DNA of 64,000 nucleotides from an uncultured Bacteroidota bacterium (GCA_903824665.1 CAIJXT010000025.1:212495-276494); one strand, 5' to 3'; counted from the first letter of the stretch, positions 16,716 through 27,363 are shown. A program made the numbers and translations. The notes: generated by a model from the sequence alone, not told the origin.

Positions 16716-17444
16716 CTATTCACATACACCATCCGGGGTGCACACAGCGCCATCTGTCACTGCAATTGTACTGGCACTTTGCTGAGTCTTCCATTCGCCA
16801 ACCGATTGTGTCAACGTTTGGAGAAAGACGCTCGAATCCTGCGCACCGGACACAGCATATTTCCTGTCGAACACAAAAAACGGCACTCCCCGAATCCCCA
16901 GTTCACCTGCTTCTATGATATCTGCCTCTACTGCTGCCTCATGCTTATCTGTCAGCAGTGTGTTGTTCAGGTCGGTAGCATCAAGCCCAATAGATACCCC
17001 AAGCGACAACAGTACCGAATTGTCATCAATATTTTTGCCGTCTGTAAAGTAAGCCTTGAAAAGTGCCTCTTCAGCCGCATCCTGTTTGCCGTAGCTTTTT
17101 GCGTAGTGGGTAAACAGGTGTGCTTTGAATGAATTGGCAACCACAGCGTTATCAAAATTGTATACCAATCCTTCTCTCGCTGCCGATTGTGTCACCTGAT
17201 CACTCATGTGTTTGGCATCCGCCACCGGGATGCCTTTGTGGTCGGCCAGATACTGGTAGGTACTGATTGTAGTATCCGTAACCATATCGGGCGACAACTG
17301 AAAGCTCTTCCAGATCACTTCAATATTGCTGCTATCGGCAAACTGCGCCATAGCCTTTTCAAACTTTCGCTTACCAATATAGCAAAACGGGCACATCACA
17401 TCGCTCCATATTTCTACCTTCATCTTATTTGTCACAGTATTCAT
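16716..17444 (-). CDS. DsbA family oxidoreductase, FrnE-like
   Basis: 242 residues with no signal peptide, so cytoplasmic. The thioredoxin fold begins KVEIWSDVMCPFCYIGKRKFEKA with the CPFC active site (Cys18 and Cys21), then an all-helical insert and the return strand with the cis-Pro loop GVRGVP-type 'GIRGVPFFVFD'. FrnE-type proteins are disulfide isomerases or oxidoreductases with a role in oxidative stress in some bacteria. Met8 is an alternative start. The C-terminal VCTPDGVCE adds a second Cys pair. It is monocistronic with a terminator. Confidence 0.9.
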   Translation of the reverse strand: MNTVTNKMKVEIWSDVMCPFCYIGKRKFEKAMAQFADSSNIEVIWKSFQLSPDMVTDTTISTYQYLADHKGIPVADAKHMSDQVTQSAAREGLVYNFDNAVVANSFKAHLFTHYAKSYGKQDAAEEALFKAYFTDGKNIDDNSVLLSLGVSIGLDATDLNNTLLTDKHEAAVEADIIEAGELGIRGVPFFVFDRKYAVSGAQDSSVFLQTLTQSVGEWKTQQSASTIAVTDGAVCTPDGVCE

Positions 17445-17633
17445 TTTATTCGTTTTTTAGGGTTACAAAATGTTGTCTTCAAGCACGATCCGGGCCTTTT
17501 TCCCTCGCTACTACATCACAAATGTCCGAACAATGAACCAATAAAACACAACAGGTACCCTGCACGAAACCAGCATGTAAAATGCACACTCTTCAATAAA
17601 CATATCCGTCTTTGGAATTCAAATAACCCCTGT

Positions 17634-19145
17634 CTATCTGATATCAAAAACATAGATATCCTTATATTGCCCAACTAGTTTTGATGTATATGCAACATAG
17701 GCAGAGTCGTAGATATAGCTTGCATCTGTAATAATCATGTAATGGGCGCCCCTTTGCCTGCAATACTCCACATTGAACAGTCCTTTTTCAAAAAGGTCAG
17801 ACGCAAAACCCCGATTTCCGTAGGCTGCAAGCGTGATATTTGGCGTTCCGTCAGGGACTGAAAGCACAATATCATCTTCAGTAACACCAAATTTTCTTAG
17901 GTATGGCTCTACTTCATGAATATTTACGTTGCCGTAGTTCCTTATATTATCAGAGTATTTTCCTAGTTGAATAAACTGATTGTGGTATACACAAATAATC
18001 ATGAGCGCAACAAGAACAATATTGATCGTATACCTTGTTTCCTTTGAAATACGATCAACAATACACCGCTCATAATATTCAATCATCGTTACACTCAAAA
18101 AGAAAGCTGGTATTACAAAAATCAATTGGTAGTAGTCGTGATCACTAAAGGCTTTGTACCATAATGGAATATAGACCAGCGTACCTACTAGCAAAAACAA
18201 AGTAAAAAGCCTTAAAAACCTGTCCAGCCTATTCCATTTTACACAAAATGATATCAGACAACCACCGGATATCAGGAGCAAAACAGGATGCTGAAAAGTA
18301 TCACGCCAAATACCCATTATCCGCTCATTGTAAACGTAGAGAACATCTCCCCAAATCATATCCCAAATGGGATAAATACCCTGAAGATTTATAGTATTCC
18401 CGTACCTTAAATTATACTGTTTTACAAAATAATACCATCCTGCACTAACCAAAATCACAGACAGACAACTGATTAAAACCGGTTTTACTTTTACATCAAT
18501 TCCGACTTTAGTAAAAATCGAAAACGTCAATACCCCAGTCATTGCGGCCCAGATAAGCCCACCGTCCGTGGGCTTCAATAAAGCAGCCACGACGAAAAAT
18601 AACGTACCTAAAGAAAGATTGTATGTTCGGCTATTGTCTGTAAACCGCAGTAAAAAATACAACCCAATAAATGAAAAACTAATTGCCGGCACATTAGGCA
18701 AAAAATTGACAGCATAGTAAAAATAAAACGGAGCCGTAGCAAGGATGATAACAGGAAAATAGGCCAATACAGGATTACGAATCCAACGTTTGGTGATCAG
18801 GAGCAGACAAAAAGCTCCAAAAAAATAACATAAAAAAGTTACACCTCTTATTATCCAGTAATGAAAACCAAGCAATTTGCACAACTGTGCTGATAGATAA
18901 TACAGCACGGGAAATTCACTCACTACACGACCATCCTTCCCGATCAGATTGTAGGTTGCAGGAGCAAAAAAGACTGTTTTATGCTGGTAGTATGTTTTTG
19001 TATAAGCAAGGCAATCGCTTTGCCTGAACATATGGAAAGACCTCGGCGGATACTGTGCGATACGAATACCGTCTCCTGCCAGAAAGATAAATACCAGAAT
19101 TATCGCGAAGAAAACAAAAGGAAAACGATCATTCCATTTCAACAT
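17634..19145 (-). CDS. GT-C-like polytopic membrane glycosyltransferase (GT39/ArnT-like), putative
   Basis: 503 residues with about ten to eleven hydrophobic helices starting at residue 8 (FPFVFFAIILVFIFLAG). The first periplasmic loop holds RQSDCLAYTKTYY, with an acidic residue at the place where GT-C enzymes keep their catalytic Asp. A soluble C-terminal tail follows the last helix. Such enzymes move sugars from polyprenyl-phosphate donors to lipids or proteins in the periplasm; the substrate cannot be told. The gene appears monocistronic. TACCTTTG, a perfect -7 element, lies at 19176-19169, about 24 nt before the ATG. Confidence 0.7.
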   Translation of the reverse strand: MLKWNDRFPFVFFAIILVFIFLAGDGIRIAQYPPRSFHMFRQSDCLAYTKTYYQHKTVFFAPATYNLIGKDGRVVSEFPVLYYLSAQLCKLLGFHYWIIRGVTFLCYFFGAFCLLLITKRWIRNPVLAYFPVIILATAPFYFYYAVNFLPNVPAISFSFIGLYFLLRFTDNSRTYNLSLGTLFFVVAALLKPTDGGLIWAAMTGVLTFSIFTKVGIDVKVKPVLISCLSVILVSAGWYYFVKQYNLRYGNTINLQGIYPIWDMIWGDVLYVYNERIMGIWRDTFQHPVLLLISGGCLISFCVKWNRLDRFLRLFTLFLLVGTLVYIPLWYKAFSDHDYYQLIFVIPAFFLSVTMIEYYERCIVDRISKETRYTINIVLVALMIICVYHNQFIQLGKYSDNIRNYGNVNIHEVEPYLRKFGVTEDDIVLSVPDGTPNITLAAYGNRGFASDLFEKGLFNVEYCRQRGAHYMIITDASYIYDSAYVAYTSKLVGQYKDIYVFDIR

Positions 19146-19168
19146 ATTAGACCAATACTAAAGTAATT

Positions 19169-19176
19169 CAAAGGTA
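19169..19176 (-). promoter_or_regulatory. candidate -7 element of the GT-C gene
   Basis: TACCTTTG on the minus strand is a perfect TAnnTTTG, leaving a leader of about 17 nt. The -33 partner is not evident. Confidence 0.3.
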
Positions 19177-19237
19177 TCCAAAATCAATTTCGTTTTCGTA
19201 AAAAATATGTTTGCCAACAATGCAGCCATTGCATGAA

Positions 19238-20347
19238 TTATTCATCTTCAAACAACCTCAACTGCAGTGTTTCGCGTTTCCGGCCGGCAGCCTCGGGCTC
19301 GGTAAATCCCGAAACGGTAATCCCCAGCAACCTTACTTTTATACCGGTGATGTCTGTAGTAAGCAGCAGGTTTTTCGACATTTCCGTAATGGTATCGCCA
19401 TCAGCTACAGGTTTTGGCAGGGTCATCTGCCGGGTTATCTGCCTGAAATCATGGTACTTGATCTTCAGCGTTATCGTTCGCCCACTTAACCCATTCCGCT
19501 CCAGCCTGCCTGCCACAATCCCGGCTATGTTCGCAATTTCAGCCTGCAGTTCTTCCAGCGTAGTCAGGTCGGTGGCAAAGGTGTCTTCCGCCCCTACCGA
19601 CTTTGTTTCTCTGTCAGGCACTACCGGCCTTTCATCTATTCCACGTACTATCCTGAAGAAAAACCGCCCCGATTTGCCGAAATGCTGCACCAATGCATCT
19701 TCGCTTAGTTGTTTCAGGTCTGCACCGGTATGCAGTCCCATACTTTTCATTTTCTCAGCTGTTACCCTACCCACACCATAGAACTTTTCTACCGCCAGTT
19801 GCTCCATAAACGTATTGATCTGTTCCGGACCTATAAAAGCTAGCCCGTCTGGTTTGTTGAGGTCAGACGCTATTTTGGCCACAAATTTATTCACCGACAC
19901 ACCTGCCGAGGCCGTCAGGTGTAGTTCTTCCCGTATAGCTTGTTTTATGTTTCGGGCAATCTTAATTGCAGACCCTATACCCTGCTTATCAGTGGTCACA
20001 TCAAGGTAAGCTTCATCCAGCGACAATGGCTCTATCAGGTCAGTATACCTGGCAAATATCGCCCGTATACTGTTCGATACCTCTTTGTATGCTGCAAAGC
20101 GTGGCCGCACAAACAACACCTCCGGGCACAACTGCAGCGCTCGTTTAGAGGGCATTGCAGACCGTATCCCGAAACGCCTGGCCTCGTAACTGGCTGCCGC
20201 TACTACCCCGCCCCTGCCTTGTGGCATCCCACCCACAACCAGTGGCCGCCCCCTGTACTCCGGATTGTCTCGCTGCTCCACCGATGCAAAAAATGCATCC
20301 ATATCTATGTGGATGATTTTTCGGTAAGGTGCTGCAGGGGTTTCCAT
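19238..20347 (-). CDS. dinB: DNA polymerase IV
   Basis: 369 residues, a full Y-family polymerase for translesion synthesis. The palm motifs are HIDMDAFFASVEQRDNPEYRG (metal Asp15, steric-gate region F19-F20) and SLDEAYLDVT (Asp110, Glu111). Next come the thumb HhH segment (FYGVGRVTAEKMKSMGL) and the little-finger domain. The C-terminus ends LQLRLFEDE, a plausible clamp-binding QLxLF motif. No SOS box can be recognised in a Bacteroidota genome by eye. It is separated from atpC by a hairpin. Confidence 0.95.
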   Translation of the reverse strand: METPAAPYRKIIHIDMDAFFASVEQRDNPEYRGRPLVVGGMPQGRGGVVAAASYEARRFGIRSAMPSKRALQLCPEVLFVRPRFAAYKEVSNSIRAIFARYTDLIEPLSLDEAYLDVTTDKQGIGSAIKIARNIKQAIREELHLTASAGVSVNKFVAKIASDLNKPDGLAFIGPEQINTFMEQLAVEKFYGVGRVTAEKMKSMGLHTGADLKQLSEDALVQHFGKSGRFFFRIVRGIDERPVVPDRETKSVGAEDTFATDLTTLEELQAEIANIAGIVAGRLERNGLSGRTITLKIKYHDFRQITRQMTLPKPVADGDTITEMSKNLLLTTDITGIKVRLLGITVSGFTEPEAAGRKRETLQLRLFEDE

Positions 20348-20436
20348 GTACTGCTAATTTACACCAATATCAGCATTAGCACACCACCCGCACATACCCA
20401 AAATAGAAGTTAAGACCCTCCACCTCCCAAAACAGC

Positions 20437-20463
20437 AAATGCCGGGTAAAACCCGGCATTTGT
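20437..20463. terminator. hairpin terminator after atpC
   Basis: CAAATGCCGGG (20437-20447), loop TAAAA, CCCGGCATTTG (20453-20463), an 11-bp perfect stem between atpC and dinB. The U tract is weak on both strands, so it may act as a transcript 3' end stabiliser as well as a terminator. Confidence 0.65.
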
Positions 20464-20486
20464 TACAATTTCAATCATATTCTCTT

Positions 20487-20750
20487 TTAGTCTACAGCTG
20501 TTGCGTCTTCAATCAGCACGCTCACATTGTTTCCCAGCACTTCTACAAATCCACCTGTGATCTCGTAAGTTTCTGTTTGTCCCAGCTGCGACTTGTCTTT
20601 TATTACTTTCATCTTGCCCTTGCGCAATGAAGCGATCATCGGAGCATGTTTCTCCAATATCTCAAAAGAACCATTCGTACCCGGCAACTGAATGCCGTAT
20701 ACCTTACCGCTGAAAACCTTGTGCTCTGGTGTTAATATTTCTAAGTTCAT
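20487..20750 (-). CDS. atpC: ATP synthase F1 epsilon subunit
   Basis: 87 residues: the epsilon beta-sandwich only (LEILTPEHKVFSGKVYGIQLPG, GSFEILEKHAPMIASL, GGFVEVLGNNVSVLIEDA). The C-terminal helical hairpin of long epsilon subunits is absent, which is normal in Bacteroidota and implies no helix-based inhibition of the synthase. It follows atpD on the same strand after an unusually long 277-nt gap filled with 7-bp-period repeats. The other atp genes are not in the window. Confidence 0.95.
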   Translation of the reverse strand: MNLEILTPEHKVFSGKVYGIQLPGTNGSFEILEKHAPMIASLRKGKMKVIKDKSQLGQTETYEITGGFVEVLGNNVSVLIEDATAVD

Positions 20751-20760
20751 TGGTCTTTTT

Positions 20761-21021
20761 AAGTATAATGTCGAAAGTATAAAGTCGAAAGTACTGGGTT
20801 TTGAGTAGTTAGTTTTCAGTCGCTAAGTATCGGGCAAAAGTGAATCGCAAATTTCAGTCAGTTTCAGGTCGTAAAAGAGTACTCACATTCCGAAAGCTAT
20901 CCGTCGTACAAAGTATCATTTAAATACTGCAAACAAACTACTTTCTACTTCCGAACAATACTCCCCACTCTCTCTTTCTACTTTCGACTCTCTACTTTCG
21001 ACTCTCTACTTTCTACTCCAA
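20761..21021. repeat. heptad (7-bp period) repeat arrays between atpD and atpC
   Basis: On the plus strand 20761-20823 splits into nine 7-mers, most of the form nAGTnnn (aagtata, atgtcga, aagtata, aagtcga, aagtact and on). At 20940-20953 and 20980-21021 the complementary form ACTnnnn appears at 7-bp steps (actttcg, actctct, actttcg, actctct, actttct). The two arrays are thus in opposite orientation. The right array ends six bases before the atpD stop codon. Confidence 0.75.
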
Positions 21022-21027
21022 AAAAAA

Positions 21028-22846
<1,819 letters not shown>

Positions 22847-23110
22847 TCAGTACCTTTGCCCTTTTGGAAAATACCTCCGATAAGTAGGTTCACCATGTGC
22901 AACAAAACCGTTTTGCAGGTACATATGCTCCCCTGCCTTGGTGGCATGTAATTCGAAGGCAGTATAGCCCAGACCAATGGCATGGTCCATAATTTTTTCA
23001 TGCAATTGCGATGAAATGCCTCTTCTTATGTATGGCGGCAGTGTAAAAACATTCATTATATACCCCCGCTTGCCACTGGGGTATTTGATATTACCTGGTT
23101 GCCTGCGCAG
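22847..23110 (-). pseudogene. truncated GNAT acetyltransferase copy
   Basis: The frame reads RRQPGNIKYPSGKRGYIMNVFTLPPYIRRGISSQL in part and ends at 22847, matching the C-terminal half of the GNAT gene at 24.6-25.1 kb (acetyl-CoA binding RRGISSQL). By eye the DNA is about 90% identical over some 245 bp (22863-23110 versus 24616-24865). Upstream of about 23110 the similarity vanishes and an in-frame TAG interrupts the frame, so the N-terminal half is missing. A free-standing peptide from the ATG at 23056 is unlikely to be functional. Confidence 0.7.
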
Positions 23111-23247
23111 CTAATGTTGCCCCTGATTCGAATCAAAACTATAATTGTGTGCACTGGTGCAAATAGTCGCCTGCAATGCCACACGGCAAACATTATTGTC
23201 AAATGCGCCGGCAAAACACCACGTTGAAACTTTTTAATCAAAAAATA

Positions 23248-24348
23248 TTATATCTTTCTAAACTCTACCCTTCTGTTAGCAGCCTTACCCTTCTCTGTAT
23301 CATTTGAATCCACTGGCTTGGTTTCTCCATGCCCTACGACTTTTAGCCTGTTTTCGGAGACACCATAAAGAACCAGTTTGTCGGCTATTGCTCTGGCCCG
23401 TGCAAGTGACAAAACTAAATTCGCCTCATCACTTCCATCTCCATCAGTATGACCAGCTATCTCCATATTTACGGTCACATTCTCGTCAAGCCATCGTGCC
23501 ATTGCAGCGATAAATGGCATACTACTTGCGGATATTTTAGCACTATTCGCGTCGAAAAGCACATTACTTGTAACAAATGTTGCACCACTCAAAATCTTAT
23601 CAAATTGAGCTATTTGTATCTTTCCGGCGACAGGTACCATATCCTGAACTGCAAAACGAACTGACTTCACTAAAACCGCTGATTTGCCCGACAGCTCAAA
23701 CATTGATGGTCTCAGTTCATAATAGGTGTTGTGGTATTCACCGGTCATATCTGTGGCATCATTGCCAATTCCCCAAACTTGGTAGGCATCAATATAGAAA
23801 TGCATCGATTTTTCAGAAAAAGAAAATGCGGCGCAATGCCACCCGCCAGGATCGAAAAGAGATCCCGGCACCTTATTTCTAATGGGCACTGTGAAAGCAG
23901 CTTTACCAGGATTGCTTACATCATGCTGTGTAAACCAATTTTGATCAATAGAATACAAATGTACCCTACCCGAGGCATCCACAAAACCGATTTTTAGGGT
24001 GGAAGTTTCCGAATCAACTAGTCGAAAATCACATTCAAACGTAACATAACCAACGTTTCCAATCGAGCCAGGTTTTATCGGCCGCAGTAATTTACCCGAA
24101 AGATTTGCCTGTTTGCCATAAGAAAGTCCAAACTGACTAATCACCAAATCTGAATCACTGTTCTGCCATTTATTCTTCAAACATGCACCTGTCGTATCAA
24201 CTGTAAAATCGCTAAAAAATACAGTTTGCTCTGCTGGTGCAAATCCGTCAAGATATCGTACCCCTGGCATCGATAAAGCAGATTGGGCCAAGCTATTTGA
24301 ACCGGTATTGAAAAGCAAAATCAAAACCGCAAAACCTTTCCAATGCAT
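23248..24348 (-). CDS. OmpA family protein
   Basis: 366 residues with a signal peptide (ends SLAQS). The middle region (about 25-240) is beta-rich and looks like a carbohydrate-binding or concanavalin-like domain (VTFECDFRLVDSETSTLKIGF), not a barrel. The C-terminal OmpA domain (about 255-366) has NVLFDANSAKISASSMPFI, MEIAGHTDGDGSDEANLVLSLARARAIADKL and the peptidoglycan-binding NRRVEFRKI ending. It probably attaches non-covalently to peptidoglycan in the periplasm. It lies between two GNAT copies; a remnant of a second OmpA domain is at 26.9 kb. Confidence 0.85.
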   Translation of the reverse strand: MHWKGFAVLILLFNTGSNSLAQSALSMPGVRYLDGFAPAEQTVFFSDFTVDTTGACLKNKWQNSDSDLVISQFGLSYGKQANLSGKLLRPIKPGSIGNVGYVTFECDFRLVDSETSTLKIGFVDASGRVHLYSIDQNWFTQHDVSNPGKAAFTVPIRNKVPGSLFDPGGWHCAAFSFSEKSMHFYIDAYQVWGIGNDATDMTGEYHNTYYELRPSMFELSGKSAVLVKSVRFAVQDMVPVAGKIQIAQFDKILSGATFVTSNVLFDANSAKISASSMPFIAAMARWLDENVTVNMEIAGHTDGDGSDEANLVLSLARARAIADKLVLYGVSENRLKVVGHGETKPVDSNDTEKGKAANRRVEFRKI

Positions 24349-24620
24349 AGTTGAATATTATTTCATGCACTTATACTTCGGCGAAACTACTAATTGAGAC
24401 TAAACCCAAATCCGCCTGCAACACGATGTGACTAATTTTACGCACCGCATTTCCAGCTAGTCTGGGCGTTGGTTCAGCCTTAAACTGTTGTAAGCTATTT
24501 CACGCTATAACATCAAGCACAAACCATCTGTATGTTAGACGAATATCGCTAATATAACTTATTTAGCTACTGTTTTTCTAGCCAACTAAATATTACCTAT
24601 TCCTGTCGGCGGCCAACGGC

Positions 24621-25093
24621 TCAACAATACCGCCTGTAAGTAGGCTCGCCATGTGCAACAAAACCGTTTTGCAGGTACATTGGCTCCCCTGCCTTGGTGG
24701 CATGTAGTTCGAAGGCAGTATAGCCCAGACCAATGGCATGGTCCATTATTTTGTCCAGCAATTGCGATGAAATCCCTCGTTTTCTGTATGCCGGCAGTGT
24801 AAAAACATTCATAATATACCCCACTTGCCGCTGGGGTTTTTGATATTACCGGGTTGCCTGCGCAGCACAATGTTGATGATAGATACAACCTCGCCAGCTG
24901 CCATAGCATACCAGCACAGGCATGTAGTGTTCAATTCCGCAGCATAATATCCATGCAGATTTGCACGCATTTCCCTTTCCGCGGCAATATCCTGTTTCCC
25001 GGCAAGCTCGTCAGAAAACAGTATACGCATATCAACGATCAAATCTATATCCGAGTGAGTTGCCTGATGCAGCGAAATGTCCGTTTGGTCCAT
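24621..25093 (-). pseudogene. GNAT family N-acetyltransferase, frameshifted
   Basis: Two frames make one GNAT protein. Residues from 25093 (MDQTDISLHQATHSDIDLIVDMR) run to KNPSGKWG and then meet a stop; the continuation YIMNVFTLPAYRKRGISSQLLDKIMD, with the acetyl-CoA loop RKRGISSQL, is in the next frame and ends at 24621. The break is at a run of four C at 24819-24822 where the paralogous copy at 23063 has five. Either a one-base deletion killed the gene or this is a sequencing error in a homopolymer. The joined protein would be about 155 residues, normal for the family. Confidence 0.75.
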
Positions 25094-25222
25094 ACAGGGT
25101 GCTATATATTTGCAGGTTAAAACCTAAAACGCACATACGATAATATTATTGCAGAACCTAGCAGGATGTATTTCAGTTTGAATCGTGATCCCATTATTGA
25201 GCGGTAACTGGCTTTTGTCTTA

Positions 25223-25993
25223 CTATTTCAATTTAAAAACTATTGGAAACGTAAAATACACCCTGACCGGTGTGCCGTTCTGATAACCGGGTTGCCAGTA
25301 TGGCATCTCAGAGACCACTCTTAGAGCTTCGTCATCAAACTCTCCTCCCAAACCCTTTACCACCCGCGGTTCAGCAACGGCCCCATCTTCGTCCACAATA
25401 AACTTAACGAGTACTTTTCCCTCTATCTTGGCTATCTGTCCCAATTTGGGGTACTTCAGGTTTGCTGCGATATACCTGTTTAAATCTTCACTGCTTTTCG
25501 GCATCTTTTCGGTATACGTAAAGGATTTCTTACCATCAGCCGTTGTATCTTTCGGATAAACTCTCAATTGCTGCGTGGCAGAGTCCAATTCGCGGGTTGC
25601 TGCAACCTCGCCACTACCTTCTTTATAGGTTACCTCTGTCCTAACCGCGTTCGAGTTTTTGTAGTAGTGCTTCCACACGCCTATCCTGACCCCGTTTTTG
25701 TAGGCACCTTCTCTCAATTTGTAGCCTTGCCTGTCATAAAAAACAATGGTACCTTCCCTGTACCGGCATTGGCTATTTGCCACTGTGGTTCTATAGCCGG
25801 TCATGTATAGCGGCCCATCTGCATAGTGGTCTTCTATTTTATAGAGGCCGTTTTCGGGTGTGTAATCTCTGTACCACTCCGCATGCTTTTTCTTACACTC
25901 CTGCCAGCTTTCATCATAATAAATCCTGTTTTCCTGGGTATAGGCGGACAGGCTAAGGCAAATAAATAAGCAGGTAAGGAGTTGACTATGCAT
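25223..25993 (-). CDS. energy transducer TonB-like protein with YwqK-like repeats
   Basis: About 256 residues from the ATG at 25993; a TTG at 26005 is possible. A signal peptide (CLFICLSLSAYTQ) is followed by a region with MORN/YwqK-like strands (DRQGYKLREGAYKNGVRIGVWKHYY) and a C-terminal TonB domain (about 170-256: YIAANLKYPKLGQIAKIEGKVLVKFIVDEDGAVAEPRVVKGLGGEFDDEALRVV). Without an N-terminal membrane anchor it is a soluble or surface TonB-C protein rather than a classical energiser, a type common in Bacteroidota. Confidence 0.85.
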   Translation of the reverse strand: MHSQLLTCLFICLSLSAYTQENRIYYDESWQECKKKHAEWYRDYTPENGLYKIEDHYADGPLYMTGYRTTVANSQCRYREGTIVFYDRQGYKLREGAYKNGVRIGVWKHYYKNSNAVRTEVTYKEGSGEVAATRELDSATQQLRVYPKDTTADGKKSFTYTEKMPKSSEDLNRYIAANLKYPKLGQIAKIEGKVLVKFIVDEDGAVAEPRVVKGLGGEFDDEALRVVSEMPYWQPGYQNGTPVRVYFTFPIVFKLK

Positions 25994-26101
25994 AAGTGAC
26001 AACAAAAATAAAAGATATGGAGCGGAAGTCTCTATATAGTATCGGGAATGGGTCAGTTCAAAGACATTTTAGCTATAGCAATGAAATCCACAAAGTGCGC
26101 C

Positions 26102-26815
26102 CTACTTCACCACTACCCTCTTCACTAAAGAGATGGATACCTGCATAGTGCCACCAGCCTCACCATCCCGCTGCTGCAAGGGTACTGTTCTTTCTTTTAC
26201 AAGCAATACATCATAGGTTCCCGGATGGAACTTACTGGTTTGATTATAATCAAAAGTGCATAAGTGCCCATCTTCTGAATCTGGACCAAAAAAGCCTCCC
26301 GAAGTGCCACTGTGAAGTCCGACAGAATCGTACACTCTATTCATAGATATCGCGACATAGTCCGTCTGCGACAGGGGTGTACCAGTCCATCGTGCGCGCA
26401 TTGTATCGCTCACATACAGCACAGAGTCCATCACCAATTCGAGTTCACCCATCATAGTGCGATTCGCTTTATTGGTGAGTATGCTGCCGTCCCGCCGGGT
26501 TAGTGTAAACACCACTTCGGGTGTGCCACCTATTTCCCAATGAAAAAACTGCTCGCCGCTGGTTAATTTCAAATCCAATGATGTGTCTCCGTTCGCCCGG
26601 ACAACCTTTTGATCAGGAAACGTTACCCGCAGCCCGCTAATATTCATATAATTAAAAAAAGCATCAGCCCGGGTTTCATTCCTGGTTATAGAGTAATGCA
26701 CCTGGTAGCTTTGATAAATAGGCGCAGGTAGCAGATCCTGTTTCTTACAACCGGAGGTCAACTGCACCCCTGCGGCCAACGCGATCATTGCTGAAATTAT
26801 GAGGCTGTTTTTCAT
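26102..26815 (-). CDS. putative lipoprotein of unknown function
   Basis: 237 residues. A type II signal peptide with lipobox LTSGC-KK (Cys23) predicts a lipid-anchored envelope protein. The mature part is beta-rich, with two similar halves in predicted strand pattern, and no family is recognised. It lies in the accessory patch between the TonB-like gene and the OmpA remnant. The start is the ATG that begins the signal peptide. Confidence 0.75.
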   Translation of the reverse strand: MKNSLIISAMIALAAGVQLTSGCKKQDLLPAPIYQSYQVHYSITRNETRADAFFNYMNISGLRVTFPDQKVVRANGDTSLDLKLTSGEQFFHWEIGGTPEVVFTLTRRDGSILTNKANRTMMGELELVMDSVLYVSDTMRARWTGTPLSQTDYVAISMNRVYDSVGLHSGTSGGFFGPDSEDGHLCTFDYNQTSKFHPGTYDVLLVKERTVPLQQRDGEAGGTMQVSISLVKRVVVK

Positions 26816-26880
26816 GAGTCAATATTACGAAATATTAGTAGTTAAAAAACATGCTTCGAGTTCTATCGGAAGACCAGCAA

Positions 26881-27084
26881 CTAATACTGCCTGAATTCTA
26901 CGCGCCTGTTTCCTGCTTTACCTGCGTCAGTGTCGTTTGGTTTTACCGGTTTGCTTTCAACGTATCCGATTGTCTTCAACCGGTTCTTCCTGACACCAAA
27001 CGATACAAGTTTGTCTGCACTGGCAGGAATGTAGGCCAGAAATACAAAGCAGGAGTATATAAAAACTTTCGCACCCATAATCAA
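26881..27084 (-). pseudogene. remnant of an OmpA-domain gene
   Basis: The last 45 residues (ADKLVSFGVRKNRLKTIGYV through NRRVEFRQY) align without gaps to the C-terminus of the intact OmpA protein at 23.2-24.3 kb, with about 28 identities. Further upstream LAYIPASADKL still aligns to LARARAIADKL, after which similarity fades. Everything N-terminal, including the TDG peptidoglycan-binding motif, is lost. The open frame starts at an ATG at 27084 and by chance resembles a signal peptide. Confidence 0.65.
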
Positions 27085-27219
27085 ACACGTTTTATCAGCA
27101 AAAAATCAGCAATGCGTCTATGCGCTGCCATTCTTATGCCGCAACATCCTGTTGATCATAAAAAACACACCTGACCCTGTTGATATGCTCAATTAGAGAC
27201 GGACTGGAAGTGTTTTTCT

Positions 27220-27363
27220 TTAGCGACAGATCAATTTTGGGTAATCCTTCATAAACTTCCATGCAAGCTCATGGGTAAACTCAAAGGCCTTTATGATTCC
27301 CCGTTCTTCCAATTCATTCAGGTCTCCTTTTTCTATAAATTTCCTAAGACTACAAGGTGCCCT
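27220..27363 (-). pseudogene. fragment of an HI0074-type nucleotidyltransferase substrate-binding protein
   Basis: Too short and start-less to appear as a gene, but minus-strand translation gives RKFIEKGDLNELEERGIIKA and then FEFTHELAWKFMKDYP before a TAA at 27220-27222. 'FEFTxELAWKxxKDY' is the hallmark of the HI0074 family (PF08780, HEPN-like, partner of MNT nucleotidyltransferases in toxin-antitoxin pairs). Both ends are missing: the frame degenerates before about 27363 and stops right after the motif. No nucleotidyltransferase partner remains nearby. From 27085 to 27219 nothing else is seen. Confidence 0.6.

Noticed and set aside
23056..23241. 61-residue minus-strand frame upstream of the truncated GNAT copy
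   Set aside because: A few residues faintly recall GNAT sequence but the similarity is not convincing, so it was not counted as part of the pseudogene.
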